A stretch of DNA of 64,000 nucleotides from Butyricimonas synergistica DSM 23225 (lineage in GTDB: Bacteria > Bacteroidota > Bacteroidia > Bacteroidales > Marinifilaceae). The notes below the pieces were generated by a model. It did not search any database. It saw only the letters and a program-made list of their open reading frames with translations, and was not told the origin of the DNA. How positions within the stretch are numbered: position 1 is the first letter of the stretch; each line of letters begins with the position of its first letter. Location of the stretch: positions 1,579,340-1,643,339 of the forward strand of contig NZ_KB903359.1 of NCBI RefSeq assembly GCF_000379665.1. Reading direction: 5' to 3'. Below are positions 54,232 through 63,346 of the stretch, in pieces. The translations under genes and the position numbers were made by a program.

Positions 54232-56826
54232 TTAATGAATACCCTTCACGTCCAGGGCTTGTCTGATTTTATAATGTAAATACTCGTAATAATCCTTCAT
54301 TTCCCCCGTACTCGTTTTCATGGCATTATTCACCATGGCATCGATTTTCAACAACATTTGATAAAAAACATGAGAACGTGATAATGTATTTACCGCAATC
54401 CCTCCCTGTGCATAAAAACCACTGATATTCTCTACCTGCATCCGTTCCAGTTTCTCACAAGCAATAGGATCATACTTTTGACAAACTTGTCCGGTAGCAC
54501 TTATCCCCTGCACCAAAGCCCGCGTGTGCGCATCCAATTGTGTGGCATCTTCCGTTACGGTCGAAGAAGCAATCACGGCAGCTAAAAAAGCCATCTGAAA
54601 ATCCCTCTCCAACGGATCCAATTGTTTGCGCTTTATAGTACCGTCCCAAACCATCCGATACAATTCATCCATGTACTCGTCCGCGGTATATCCTCCGCTT
54701 GCCTTGCGAGAACTCATGATAACCATATACCAACGAGAAAATAACAAGTCAAAAATTTCTATCCGTTTTTGTTGTACGGCGGAAGAATGTACCAGCAAGT
54801 CATGCCTTAATTCCTGATTATCCAACCAATCCAAATCTTTAGCCTGTTCCAGCAAGAAATTAACAGCTTCCTGTTGCTTGGCTTTAGGTACGACCGTGTA
54901 ATGCGGTATCTTCTCATCACTATTACCGTCATTTATATACATACCACCAATGTAAGACGCAACCCGGCTCAACCCGTCCATGTACCGCCCTTGTATAAAA
55001 CCATACAATTTATTCTGAAGTTCCAATGTTTTATCCTCTTCGGCAAACCATTCACGACAATGAGCCATTGACTTTTTCAGGTTCCGTATCAGATATTCCC
55101 CCGCCTTAACATGATCATTCCCCAAATCCTCGCTCAATACACGCGGGTCATAAACACTGGAAGTAAAAGGCGTATGCCCGTATGTTTTATAAATATCCCG
55201 ACGGGATTCTTTAATCCAACGATCCAACGTATCACGTTCCTCCTCCGCACTCTTCACTCCACGAATCGGTTTATACAACCATTCAATGGCATAATAATCG
55301 TATTCACCCAACTTGTCTTGCACTAGCAACACTCCGTTTTTGACATCTTCTTCCTGTGCTATATAATTACATGGCACCATATCCATTATCGAGGGTGACA
55401 ACCCGTGTTCCCTCGTGAAAGTTACAGAACGCAATGAATCAACCGGATAAACAGAAGATGCCTGCAAATTGGCTCTCAACCCCAAACACGAACCGATCTC
55501 CCGTATCATTTGCCTCTTTATCATTTGCCCCATCACCTCTTCGGACAAAGCAGCCTTACGCGCTTCCGGGTCTGCCGCCATCGTGTAAAGAAGCCTGTCA
55601 CGATGCAGTATAAACAAGAAATGATGATGCAAATACAAAGAGGCATTAAGAATCTCCCCACTCCGGTAATCCACCAGCATAGATTGTTGAGGACGATACA
55701 TATTCGGAGAAGTCGGAGAATAACGAATCACAGAATATTGAATGTTTCCGGCATCAAAATCCGATGTTTCGGGAAAAGGCATAACCCGAAGCACATTTTT
55801 AAATCCGATACGTTCAAAAGCCTTGTTCCACTCCTCTACCCCCTCACGAATATATTTCGTCCAACTCTCGGGCATCAACGTATCCAAATAAAAAACAATC
55901 GGTTTCTTTGGCTCCACGACCTGTCCTGCCCAATACGCCCCCTCATCACTCGGTTCCACTCGCCAACGTTTAGTCAGGAATCCCCTTGTCAATGCCGTCT
56001 TCCCTTTTCCAATCTCGGGAATCGTTACGAAACTTACCCCGATCCTCGGGTCGGCATAACGAGGAGTCATTTTATCTTCAGGCAGAAGCACCAACATTTT
56101 ATTAAATGTAACTGAAACTTTCACATTCTGCTTGGACAAAGCACCCATCACGATATGATCCACATCATACCCCGATTCACAAACTACGGTAACACTCCGT
56201 CCATCCGCCTTGACATCTTGAAACAAATTCCGGTTCGCTTTATACTTGTGATTCCGCTTCACGAATCCCCATACGGAATTGACAGCCTGAACGGAAAACG
56301 GATTCGTGAACGCCGTATGCTCCAAGAAAAAAGAAGTCATATTCAATACCACGGCACTATTATCCGGCGTGTAAGCCTCTATTTTAAAAGTAGAGTACAC
56401 TCCCGGCATAAAAGATTTCTCCAAGGCTCCCTCTACATTTTCATCCCCACTACCGTTAATAATAGGAACGCCTTGCCTCAAACGAGCCTGTACATACTCC
56501 CCCTCTCTCGTGAACACGAATACCTGAGGTGTTCCGGCAAATTGCCCTACAACACCTTCCCCGTTATCACTCGTGTTCTCTATCGACGAAGCGAACAACA
56601 TATCCTTACCCAACAAATCCAAGGGAAACTCCACGTACACATTCCCCCCCGTGTAATGAATCGTCATTACTCCTTTTGCCGTTTTTACATTTTTACCGTT
56701 AAAGAGCTTCTGGTAAGCCGAATTTTTATTTTTCCCCGTATCCTTCTTCTCCTGTACCATCCCGTTTCCTACAAACGGACATAGAATTATCGAAAGAAGA
56801 AATACTACATATATAATACTTTTCAT
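54232..56826 (-). CDS. Metalloprotease paralogue with destroyed zinc site (probable pseudoenzyme)
   Basis: 864 residues from the ATG at 56826 with signal MKSIIYVVFLLSIILCPFVG. Full-length relative of the two active proteases: RWRVEPSDEGAYWAGQVVEPKKPIVFYLD, ERIGFKNVLRVMPFP and the C-terminal helical region are kept. At the catalytic site HEIGHTLGLMHNMSAS of the sister has become REIGSCLGLRANLQAS (near residue 440): all three zinc His are replaced (Arg, Ser, Ala) while the Glu and Gly stay, and the Met-turn PSIMDMVPCNYIAQEED survives. The frame has no stop or shift, so the protein is retained. It may bind peptide, inhibit or scaffold its active partner, whose gene ends 32 nt upstream. Confidence 0.88.
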   Translation of the reverse strand: MKSIIYVVFLLSIILCPFVGNGMVQEKKDTGKNKNSAYQKLFNGKNVKTAKGVMTIHYTGGNVYVEFPLDLLGKDMLFASSIENTSDNGEGVVGQFAGTPQVFVFTREGEYVQARLRQGVPIINGSGDENVEGALEKSFMPGVYSTFKIEAYTPDNSAVVLNMTSFFLEHTAFTNPFSVQAVNSVWGFVKRNHKYKANRNLFQDVKADGRSVTVVCESGYDVDHIVMGALSKQNVKVSVTFNKMLVLLPEDKMTPRYADPRIGVSFVTIPEIGKGKTALTRGFLTKRWRVEPSDEGAYWAGQVVEPKKPIVFYLDTLMPESWTKYIREGVEEWNKAFERIGFKNVLRVMPFPETSDFDAGNIQYSVIRYSPTSPNMYRPQQSMLVDYRSGEILNASLYLHHHFLFILHRDRLLYTMAADPEARKAALSEEVMGQMIKRQMIREIGSCLGLRANLQASSVYPVDSLRSVTFTREHGLSPSIMDMVPCNYIAQEEDVKNGVLLVQDKLGEYDYYAIEWLYKPIRGVKSAEEERDTLDRWIKESRRDIYKTYGHTPFTSSVYDPRVLSEDLGNDHVKAGEYLIRNLKKSMAHCREWFAEEDKTLELQNKLYGFIQGRYMDGLSRVASYIGGMYINDGNSDEKIPHYTVVPKAKQQEAVNFLLEQAKDLDWLDNQELRHDLLVHSSAVQQKRIEIFDLLFSRWYMVIMSSRKASGGYTADEYMDELYRMVWDGTIKRKQLDPLERDFQMAFLAAVIASSTVTEDATQLDAHTRALVQGISATGQVCQKYDPIACEKLERMQVENISGFYAQGGIAVNTLSRSHVFYQMLLKIDAMVNNAMKTSTGEMKDYYEYLHYKIRQALDVKGIH

Positions 56827-56858
56827 GACAACTAGTTTACTATTAATAATCACTCGTC

Positions 56859-59468
56859 TCAGTTATTCTTAAAAACCTTCTCCAATTTATAAACCAACAA
56901 CTGATAATGCAATCGAGTATCTTCCGTTGCCGTATTCATCCGGCTTTTCAACAAAGCCAAAGTCCTTTTTAACATCAAGAAACAATCGGTTCCGATAGAA
57001 ACATTCGGTCTGCTCAAGTTCGTCGTTCTTCCGAAACCGCTAATCTCCTCCGGAGCAAAACAACACCCCCTGTTCGCAAACATACCCAAATACTCGTCAG
57101 GCAACTCGCCATAAATATTCCGGCTATTCTCTTTCACGTAATCCATAACCTCAATCATCCCGCCCCGAGAAAAAGCAAAAGGAGAACCGCCCATACCCTT
57201 CACTTCCACTCCGGAAGCAGAAACCAAAAATGACAAATATTTAATTTGCAATCGTTTTTCGACCTCAGACAGCGAATTTCTCTTTTGGGTCGGAGCCATG
57301 ATGAATTCATACAAATCATTCATGTACTCCCGCGTGGAATATGCATCCTCTTTCGACTGTTCCATCCCCACAGCCAACGCATTAAGCCGAGATAACAATC
57401 CCCGGAAAATAGCATTTTCCATATCTCCCGAAATATCGCTCATCAACGGCAAACCATCCTTAAAATCCTTCGCATCAATCCAAGACATCTCTTTCAACTG
57501 ATCCAACAGAAACGCCAATGCCTCCTTTTGCCGGGCTTTGGGAACCAAAGCATAAGCAGGAATCGGATCTCCTGCATATTTTTCATTCAGGTAAATACCG
57601 CCAATATTAAAAATAACATTATTCAAATACCTGAAATACTGCATGATGATCTCGTTATAAATCTGTTGACGGAAGGCGTAATCTTTATCTTCCTCTCCCA
57701 CCCAGTCATTCAGGTTCGCCAAAATATATTTCAAGTTCTTTATCCCATATGCGGATGATTTTATCGGATCATCTCCCAAATCCTCCTCGAAAGAACTCGG
57801 ATCCCAACGAGAGTTCATCTGTTGCCTACCATAGCGATATACCGGATCTCCCGCTTTCTCGCTAATCCAACGATCCAAAACGGGAACTTCCTCATCCGTG
57901 GTCTTTTCTCCTAACAAAGGCGTGTACAACCATTTTATTGTAAAATAATCATACAACCCCAAATGAGGTGGTGTCAATTTCACACCTCTCTCCTTATCTC
58001 CCGGCTGTGCCACGTAATTATTCCGGGCATAATCCATAATCGAATGCGTAGTCCCGTACTTTTGGGTATAAGAAGGCGAACGCAAAGAATCCGTAGGAAT
58101 AGCGGCAGAAGCACTCATATTATGCATAAAACCCAAACAATGCCCCACCTCGTGGGCAATAGCGTAACGAATACTCTCCCCTAACAGATCTTCCGGCAAC
58201 TGCATTCTCCGCACATCGGCATCTGTCTGCGCAGTCTGCACGAATCGCCAATTCTGAATCAATTGAGCTATATTGTGATAAAAATACACCGAGGCATTAA
58301 TAATCTCTCCCGTCCGGGGATCAGTCCACGAAGGTCCCATTGCGTTAGCCGTCCACGAGGGAGAATAGCGTACACAGGAATACTTCAGATTTTCCGGATC
58401 AAATTCCGGATCATCCTTGGGAAAACCCCGGGCAATAATCGCATTCTTCAACCCAATCTTCTCAAAAGCTTTCTGCCATTCCTCGACTCCTTGCTTGATA
58501 TATTTCTTCCAACCTTCCGGGAAAGCATTATCCACGTAAAACACGATAGGTTTCTTCACATCCACCAGTTGTCCGGCACGATAAGCCGCTTCGTCCGCGG
58601 GTTCAAGACGCCAACGATTTGCGTAATAACGAAAATCGACCCCATTCTTTTTAGAATTGAATTCATATTTCGCCTGATAGAATATAGCAATACGGGGATC
58701 CGCCATACGGGGACGCATCGGTTCTTCCGGCAACAAAATAAAACTACGTGTCATCACCGTCGTAAAAGGCACTTTCTGAAACAATACCCGTTCTTGATTC
58801 CGCACGGTAACCAAATAATTCAAAGAAGAACGTATACTGAAATTATCCTCGAAAGCCTTAATCTCACCGATAAACGAATTCTTTTTCACGAACTCCTTTT
58901 CCAGCCGACGCCTGCCACCCGTGATAGGAGCGTACGGGGAAAAAGGAGATAACCCCTCGTTATCACTCAACAAGAAATCGGTCAAATCCAGCACAACCGC
59001 CGTACTGTCTTCCGAATACACCTTCACCGGAAGATTCAAAATAATAGCCGGCTTAAAACTCTCTTCCAAACGTTTTCTTATCCCCTCCTCCGTGGTATAA
59101 TACACCGCACTCACCTCCCGCAGGCTGACTAACGAGTCCTGACGGGTAAACACCACATGCATCGGCTCCTTGGGCTTTTCCCCCACACTCCCGAAATCAT
59201 TATTCGTGGTTTCACTGATCGTTGAACCGAGTAACATCTCTTTCCCCAACAAATTCAACGGCAACTCAAAATAGATCTTCCCATCCATCTTGTGCAACGT
59301 GATTAAACCTTTCACCGTTTCACACGACTTCCCCTTAAAAAAGCGCTGGTAAGCACTTTCCGTTTTCACCTCCTTGGTTGCCGTTTTTTTCTTCCGCCCT
59401 TTACCTTCCGCCGACACAACACTCAAGGAAAAAAACATAAATACAAATACAATTGATTTCAATATCAT
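56859..59468 (-). CDS. Secreted zinc-dependent metalloprotease (DUF5117/DUF5118-type), active site intact
   Basis: 869 residues from the ATG at 59468 (the frame upstream starts with TTG). Signal ILKSIVFVFMFFSLSVVSAEG then a Lys-rich linker. YANRWRLEPADEAAYRAGQLVDVKKPIVFYVDNAFPEGWKKY marks the DUF5117-type domain. Catalytic HEVGHCLGFMHNMSAS near residue 436 (HExxHxxGxxH) with Met-turn THSIMDYARNNYVAQPGD. It follows the PKD-like lipoprotein gene across a 17-bp hairpin and precedes its degenerate paralogue. Closely similar in layout to the protease at 20.4-23.0 kb. Confidence 0.9.
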   Translation of the reverse strand: MILKSIVFVFMFFSLSVVSAEGKGRKKKTATKEVKTESAYQRFFKGKSCETVKGLITLHKMDGKIYFELPLNLLGKEMLLGSTISETTNNDFGSVGEKPKEPMHVVFTRQDSLVSLREVSAVYYTTEEGIRKRLEESFKPAIILNLPVKVYSEDSTAVVLDLTDFLLSDNEGLSPFSPYAPITGGRRRLEKEFVKKNSFIGEIKAFEDNFSIRSSLNYLVTVRNQERVLFQKVPFTTVMTRSFILLPEEPMRPRMADPRIAIFYQAKYEFNSKKNGVDFRYYANRWRLEPADEAAYRAGQLVDVKKPIVFYVDNAFPEGWKKYIKQGVEEWQKAFEKIGLKNAIIARGFPKDDPEFDPENLKYSCVRYSPSWTANAMGPSWTDPRTGEIINASVYFYHNIAQLIQNWRFVQTAQTDADVRRMQLPEDLLGESIRYAIAHEVGHCLGFMHNMSASAAIPTDSLRSPSYTQKYGTTHSIMDYARNNYVAQPGDKERGVKLTPPHLGLYDYFTIKWLYTPLLGEKTTDEEVPVLDRWISEKAGDPVYRYGRQQMNSRWDPSSFEEDLGDDPIKSSAYGIKNLKYILANLNDWVGEEDKDYAFRQQIYNEIIMQYFRYLNNVIFNIGGIYLNEKYAGDPIPAYALVPKARQKEALAFLLDQLKEMSWIDAKDFKDGLPLMSDISGDMENAIFRGLLSRLNALAVGMEQSKEDAYSTREYMNDLYEFIMAPTQKRNSLSEVEKRLQIKYLSFLVSASGVEVKGMGGSPFAFSRGGMIEVMDYVKENSRNIYGELPDEYLGMFANRGCCFAPEEISGFGRTTNLSRPNVSIGTDCFLMLKRTLALLKSRMNTATEDTRLHYQLLVYKLEKVFKNN

Positions 59469-59570
59469 AACTTCAAAATTTAAACATCCCAATTTTCACA
59501 TAACAATCCCTGCTGAAATAGAAATACCATTCAGAGTAAAAATATAAATACCTGTGTTTCAATACCGGAA

Positions 59571-59609
59571 TAGTTTTCTAAAATCGAATAAATCGATTTT
59601 AGAAAACTA
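59571..59609 (-). other. Perfect 17-bp intercistronic stem-loop before the metalloprotease gene
   Basis: TAGTTTTCTAAAATCGA/TCGATTTTAGAAAACTA with a 5-nt loop, 8 nt after the stop of the PKD-like lipoprotein gene. Neither strand has a following T-tract, so it is not a standard terminator. Confidence 0.7.
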
Positions 59610-59617
59610 CACTGCGA

Positions 59618-61153
59618 TCACAAATCCCGTCCCGAAAATTTATATTTGAAAATCACATCAACTATCCGACCGAAACCACCCTGTTCATACAACACGACAG
59701 GCTCACCCGCCTTCAGCACCGCATCCTCCACGTTGAACAGCACAAACGTCCCGTCTTCCAATCCTACCCCCAACTCTTTATTTCCATCAGCAGGATGTAT
59801 CGCCACGATAGCACGCCCACCCAACGAAGCATAATGATGCGACTTCCCGGTACTTAAATCGAAATAATACAACTCGTCATTATTCACACCCCCGGAGAAG
59901 AAAATATAAGTACGGCTTCTCAATATCCTGAAAACACTCTTATTCGTCACATATCCCTCTGTTTTTCCCGAAAACGTCTGACACTTATCCATTGCATCTA
60001 AAGTAATCACTCCTAAGGCACCGCTAGCAATCTCAAACGTTTCCACTTTCCAATCATCCCCATTCCGCAAAATAAGAGCATACTTTGTGCCGCCCTGTAC
60101 CGCACCCCCGTAAGCAGCGCCATAAACCAATTTATAATCACCGAAATTATTCACCGGAATAAAACCGGCTGGATAATTCCCCGTGTATTGCAATTCCCGG
60201 TACTCCTCTGCCGTCGTGTAATAAGCACTCCTCACGTGGATCAACCGACCGTTTAACTCGTCATACAAAAGAAAATGTTTCAAATACTGATGTTCCGTTT
60301 CAATAATCTTTCCAATTTTATATCCTTTATTTATATATACCGGAACATTGTTGTAAGCAGCCGAATGATACCCCATGCTCTTCGGGTCATTGAAAAAACG
60401 GGTATAAATTTTCCCGTCCTCGCTCAACACAATATTCATGTAGAACGGGTAGAATGCCGATACCAATTTAAAATTCTCCGGGGGATTTCCTCCCACGAAC
60501 TCCTCTCGGGTCAATACTTCCTTCTCGTTCGTGTCACCATTCAGCTCCACGGGTCCCTGCCCGCCATGCTGAATGACCAACAATTCAGACCATTTACAAT
60601 AGTTAGTTGCATTCCAAAAGAAATGCTGCACCAGTTTCACCGGTTCCGCCCCCATGTCTTCCCCATTTGCCGCCCGGTACAAATCATAATAAGCATGGTA
60701 TTCTCCATCTTGAGAAGCAGTCGGTAAATTAACATGTCCCAGTTTCGACACCCCGCCTTCCTCGTACAAAATAGAGAATCCCGATTGATATACCGTCGCC
60801 GCAATAACAGACATCGTGTTGCTATACACTTTCCCGTTACGATTATCTTTCAGTGCCAAGCGGCAAGCATACGTTTTTGCCTGTTCAGGAGTAAATTCCA
60901 ACACCCTCTCCGTGGAAACGACGTCATAATCAATACGCCACTCGTACGAGAAATCAGTAGTATCACTCCCGCCAAACTGAATCTTAGGCTCTACTTTCAC
61001 TTTATCATGTACAAAACAATTCACAACATAAGTTTCAAATGAAACCCTCGCATCCCGAATCGCTTCATATTTATAATTCCCCTCATCTTTGATACAGGAA
61101 AACAATCCCGCCATCATCAACAAAGACAGATATATTATATTTTTCATCTTCAT
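59618..61153 (-). CDS. PKD-like surface lipoprotein
   Basis: 511 residues. Signal MKMKNIIYLSLLMMAGLFSC (Cys20), then IKDEGNYKYEAIRDARVSFE. Residues about 40-120 form the PKD-like domain (VEPKIQFGGSDTTDFSYEWRIDYDVVSTERVLEFTPEQAKTYACRLALKD), followed by a propeller-like region (GFSILYEEGGVSKLGHVNLPT, HHYASLGGRAIVAIHPADGNKELGVGLEDGTFVLFNV). Such proteins accompany SusCD and DUF4843 in peptide or glycan uptake loci and probably bind substrate at the surface. 15 nt after the DUF4843 gene. Confidence 0.85.
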   Translation of the reverse strand: MKMKNIIYLSLLMMAGLFSCIKDEGNYKYEAIRDARVSFETYVVNCFVHDKVKVEPKIQFGGSDTTDFSYEWRIDYDVVSTERVLEFTPEQAKTYACRLALKDNRNGKVYSNTMSVIAATVYQSGFSILYEEGGVSKLGHVNLPTASQDGEYHAYYDLYRAANGEDMGAEPVKLVQHFFWNATNYCKWSELLVIQHGGQGPVELNGDTNEKEVLTREEFVGGNPPENFKLVSAFYPFYMNIVLSEDGKIYTRFFNDPKSMGYHSAAYNNVPVYINKGYKIGKIIETEHQYLKHFLLYDELNGRLIHVRSAYYTTAEEYRELQYTGNYPAGFIPVNNFGDYKLVYGAAYGGAVQGGTKYALILRNGDDWKVETFEIASGALGVITLDAMDKCQTFSGKTEGYVTNKSVFRILRSRTYIFFSGGVNNDELYYFDLSTGKSHHYASLGGRAIVAIHPADGNKELGVGLEDGTFVLFNVEDAVLKAGEPVVLYEQGGFGRIVDVIFKYKFSGRDL

Positions 61154-61168
61154 ACTGCTATTGATTTA

Positions 61169-61849
61169 TTATCCAATTACTGTTACCGTCATGGCCACAC
61201 CATCATCCAACACCGGCTCTCCCCGATCTTCCATTTCACGCAAATAGTACTTTAACTGTAACGCGTAAGCTCTCCTCGTCGATGCATCCAGATTCGTCCA
61301 ATCCCCTTCCCCGGTCACCTCAATTAACAACTGATATTTCGCAGCCGAATAAGTACCGAGAAAAGATTTATCAACATCCTCATCCCACCATTCCGGTATC
61401 GTCACCGTATTACTCAAGTTAATAATCTTATACTGATAATTAGGTTCCCCCGGCAAAATATCACTCCCGTTTCCCGGGATAGCTAACACGATCCGCACAC
61501 GCTCATCCCCGGGATTATTCAACACCAACGAGATCGTATCCCTCACGTATCCCTTGTGGAAAACATAATACTCCGGAAGTTCTATATGTTTCTCCGTTGC
61601 CGTGGACAAATTTTTATCCAATACGACTGTAAACGGCTGGTCTTCCAAAAATAGATTTCCCAACATCTCCACGTGTATCGGCACCTCGATCTGTTCCGCA
61701 TTTCCGTAAAAGAAAAACGAAATCTCCATCGAATCCTTGTAAGCATTCGTGAATTGAATGTAATTCACGGTATTATACATCGGGATATCCTCTTTCGAGC
61801 ACGCCCCCAACAAGAACACACTTAAAATAAATACATATATCTTTTTCAT
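61169..61849 (-). CDS. DUF4843 lipoprotein
   Basis: 226 residues. Signal KKIYVFILSVFLLGAC (Cys17) then SKEDIPMYNTVNYIQFTNAYKDSMEISFFFYGN. EVPIHVEMLGNLFLEDQPFTVVLDKNLSTATEKHIELPEYYVFHKGYVRDTISLVLNN is the DUF4843 core, a beta sandwich; IPEWWDEDVDKSFLGTYSAAKYQLLIE is also typical. Seventeen bases after susD. A substrate-binding surface lipoprotein of the SusCD complex is the family expectation. Confidence 0.88.
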   Translation of the reverse strand: MKKIYVFILSVFLLGACSKEDIPMYNTVNYIQFTNAYKDSMEISFFFYGNAEQIEVPIHVEMLGNLFLEDQPFTVVLDKNLSTATEKHIELPEYYVFHKGYVRDTISLVLNNPGDERVRIVLAIPGNGSDILPGEPNYQYKIINLSNTVTIPEWWDEDVDKSFLGTYSAAKYQLLIEVTGEGDWTNLDASTRRAYALQLKYYLREMEDRGEPVLDDGVAMTVTVIG

Positions 61850-61866
61850 AACTCGTCTTTTTTTTA

Positions 61867-63336
61867 CTAAAATACCTTTTCATCATCCGGCAAAGGAAGC
61901 ACAAACGAATTACCCAACACGTGAGATTCACTTCCACTCAACACGGGATGATTCAAACGTTTAAACATGAAAAAAGTCTGCCCTTCCGTGAGATACTCTT
62001 TCATTCCTTCCCAAATCAACTCTTCCTTAAAAGAAATTGCTGACACGGTTTCCGAAATATTACGTTTACATCCGCGACCTCCCCGCACTTCTTCAAGATA
62101 CGCCACAGCTTCCGCATTACCCGCGGCAGAACCATACGCCGTTTCCGCCAAGATATAACATATCTCACTAAATCTCAACGCTGGAATAAGCGCATACTGT
62201 ACCTTTAAGAAACTCTCCGAGGCACCCAGATCCAACCATTTCTGCGACCGATTCGCACCAAGCGTCCAATCAATAAGATATTGACGATAATCATCTCCAT
62301 CTCCCCGATCACCAAACATCGTGCTGCCATTCTTCAACAACATCTTGGGCATTCCCGCCTCTTCCGTAAAATCCTCCACGTCTTCCGTCAATTTCTTATT
62401 ATAAAATGCGAACAAAATATCATCATACGCCTTCACATATTTATTGCTCCCGGAAGTATTCAGATTCGACGAATGTGTAAAATAAATATTCCATAAATCG
62501 GTCTTGGCTTCCACCAAATCATACACGTGCGATGCGTACCGGTTAGCTTCTTCATTCTCTCCGGCATACAGGCACAAACGAGCCAACGTACCGCAAATTG
62601 CCAAGTAATTCATACGAGTTCCCCGGAAACTGAAAAAACGATTTCCCGAATCATCTGCAAAAAAACGGTTAGCATACGCAAAATTATCATACAACGTATC
62701 ATTCTGCGCAACAAGATCCTTTGCCCGCAACAAATCTTCCTTGGCAAGCCGAAGTACCTCCGTCGTGGGCTGTGCAGACTCGTAATGCGTCGGGTAAACT
62801 GTCACGTAAGGAATATACGCCCCGTCATTCCCCGTGGTCGGAGCCGGTGCAAACATCCTTGCTAAATCAAGATGCAAATATCCCCTCAAAGCCAAAGCCT
62901 CACCATAGATCAAATTCCGCTCGCGCTCACCCAAAGGAAAAAACGAAGCATCTTTACTTTCTATCTCGGCAATCAATTTATTACAATTAGCGATAGCATT
63001 ATAGGCACCTTTCCAAATCTCAGAAATCAGTTTTTTGACGTCACTTGCATTATAGTCATAAACTACCGCCGCTTTGTAAGCCTTATTTTGACTGACATCT
63101 GCGGCATCATACGTCTGAGCCAAAACACTCAAAAACCCCCATGAAAGTTCCCGTCCGTACATCTCCGGCTCTGACAATTTATAATACACCCCATTCAAGG
63201 CACTCCGGAATCCGGTGTAATCCTTAAACATTTTCTCGTCACTCGCCTGATTATCCGACTCGACATCCAACCAAGCATTACATGCTGCCAGCCCGAACAG
63301 CATCATAAACAACAACAGATATTTATATCGTATCAT
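61867..63336 (-). CDS. SusD/RagB-family surface lipoprotein (second locus)
   Basis: About 489 residues from ATG 63336 (an ATG six bases earlier is also possible). Lipobox FGLAACNAWLD with Cys19. SusD hallmarks: MFKDYTGFRSALNGVYYKLSEPEMYGRELSWGFLSVLAQTYDA, EIWKGAYNAIANCNKLIAEIE, YGEALALRGYLHLDLARMFAPAP, SEICYILAETAYG and IWEGMKEYLTEGQTFFMFKRL. It lies directly after susC and caps that transporter. Confidence 0.94.
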   Translation of the reverse strand: MIRYKYLLLFMMLFGLAACNAWLDVESDNQASDEKMFKDYTGFRSALNGVYYKLSEPEMYGRELSWGFLSVLAQTYDAADVSQNKAYKAAVVYDYNASDVKKLISEIWKGAYNAIANCNKLIAEIESKDASFFPLGERERNLIYGEALALRGYLHLDLARMFAPAPTTGNDGAYIPYVTVYPTHYESAQPTTEVLRLAKEDLLRAKDLVAQNDTLYDNFAYANRFFADDSGNRFFSFRGTRMNYLAICGTLARLCLYAGENEEANRYASHVYDLVEAKTDLWNIYFTHSSNLNTSGSNKYVKAYDDILFAFYNKKLTEDVEDFTEEAGMPKMLLKNGSTMFGDRGDGDDYRQYLIDWTLGANRSQKWLDLGASESFLKVQYALIPALRFSEICYILAETAYGSAAGNAEAVAYLEEVRGGRGCKRNISETVSAISFKEELIWEGMKEYLTEGQTFFMFKRLNHPVLSGSESHVLGNSFVLPLPDDEKVF

Positions 63337-63346
63337 AACCATCTCT

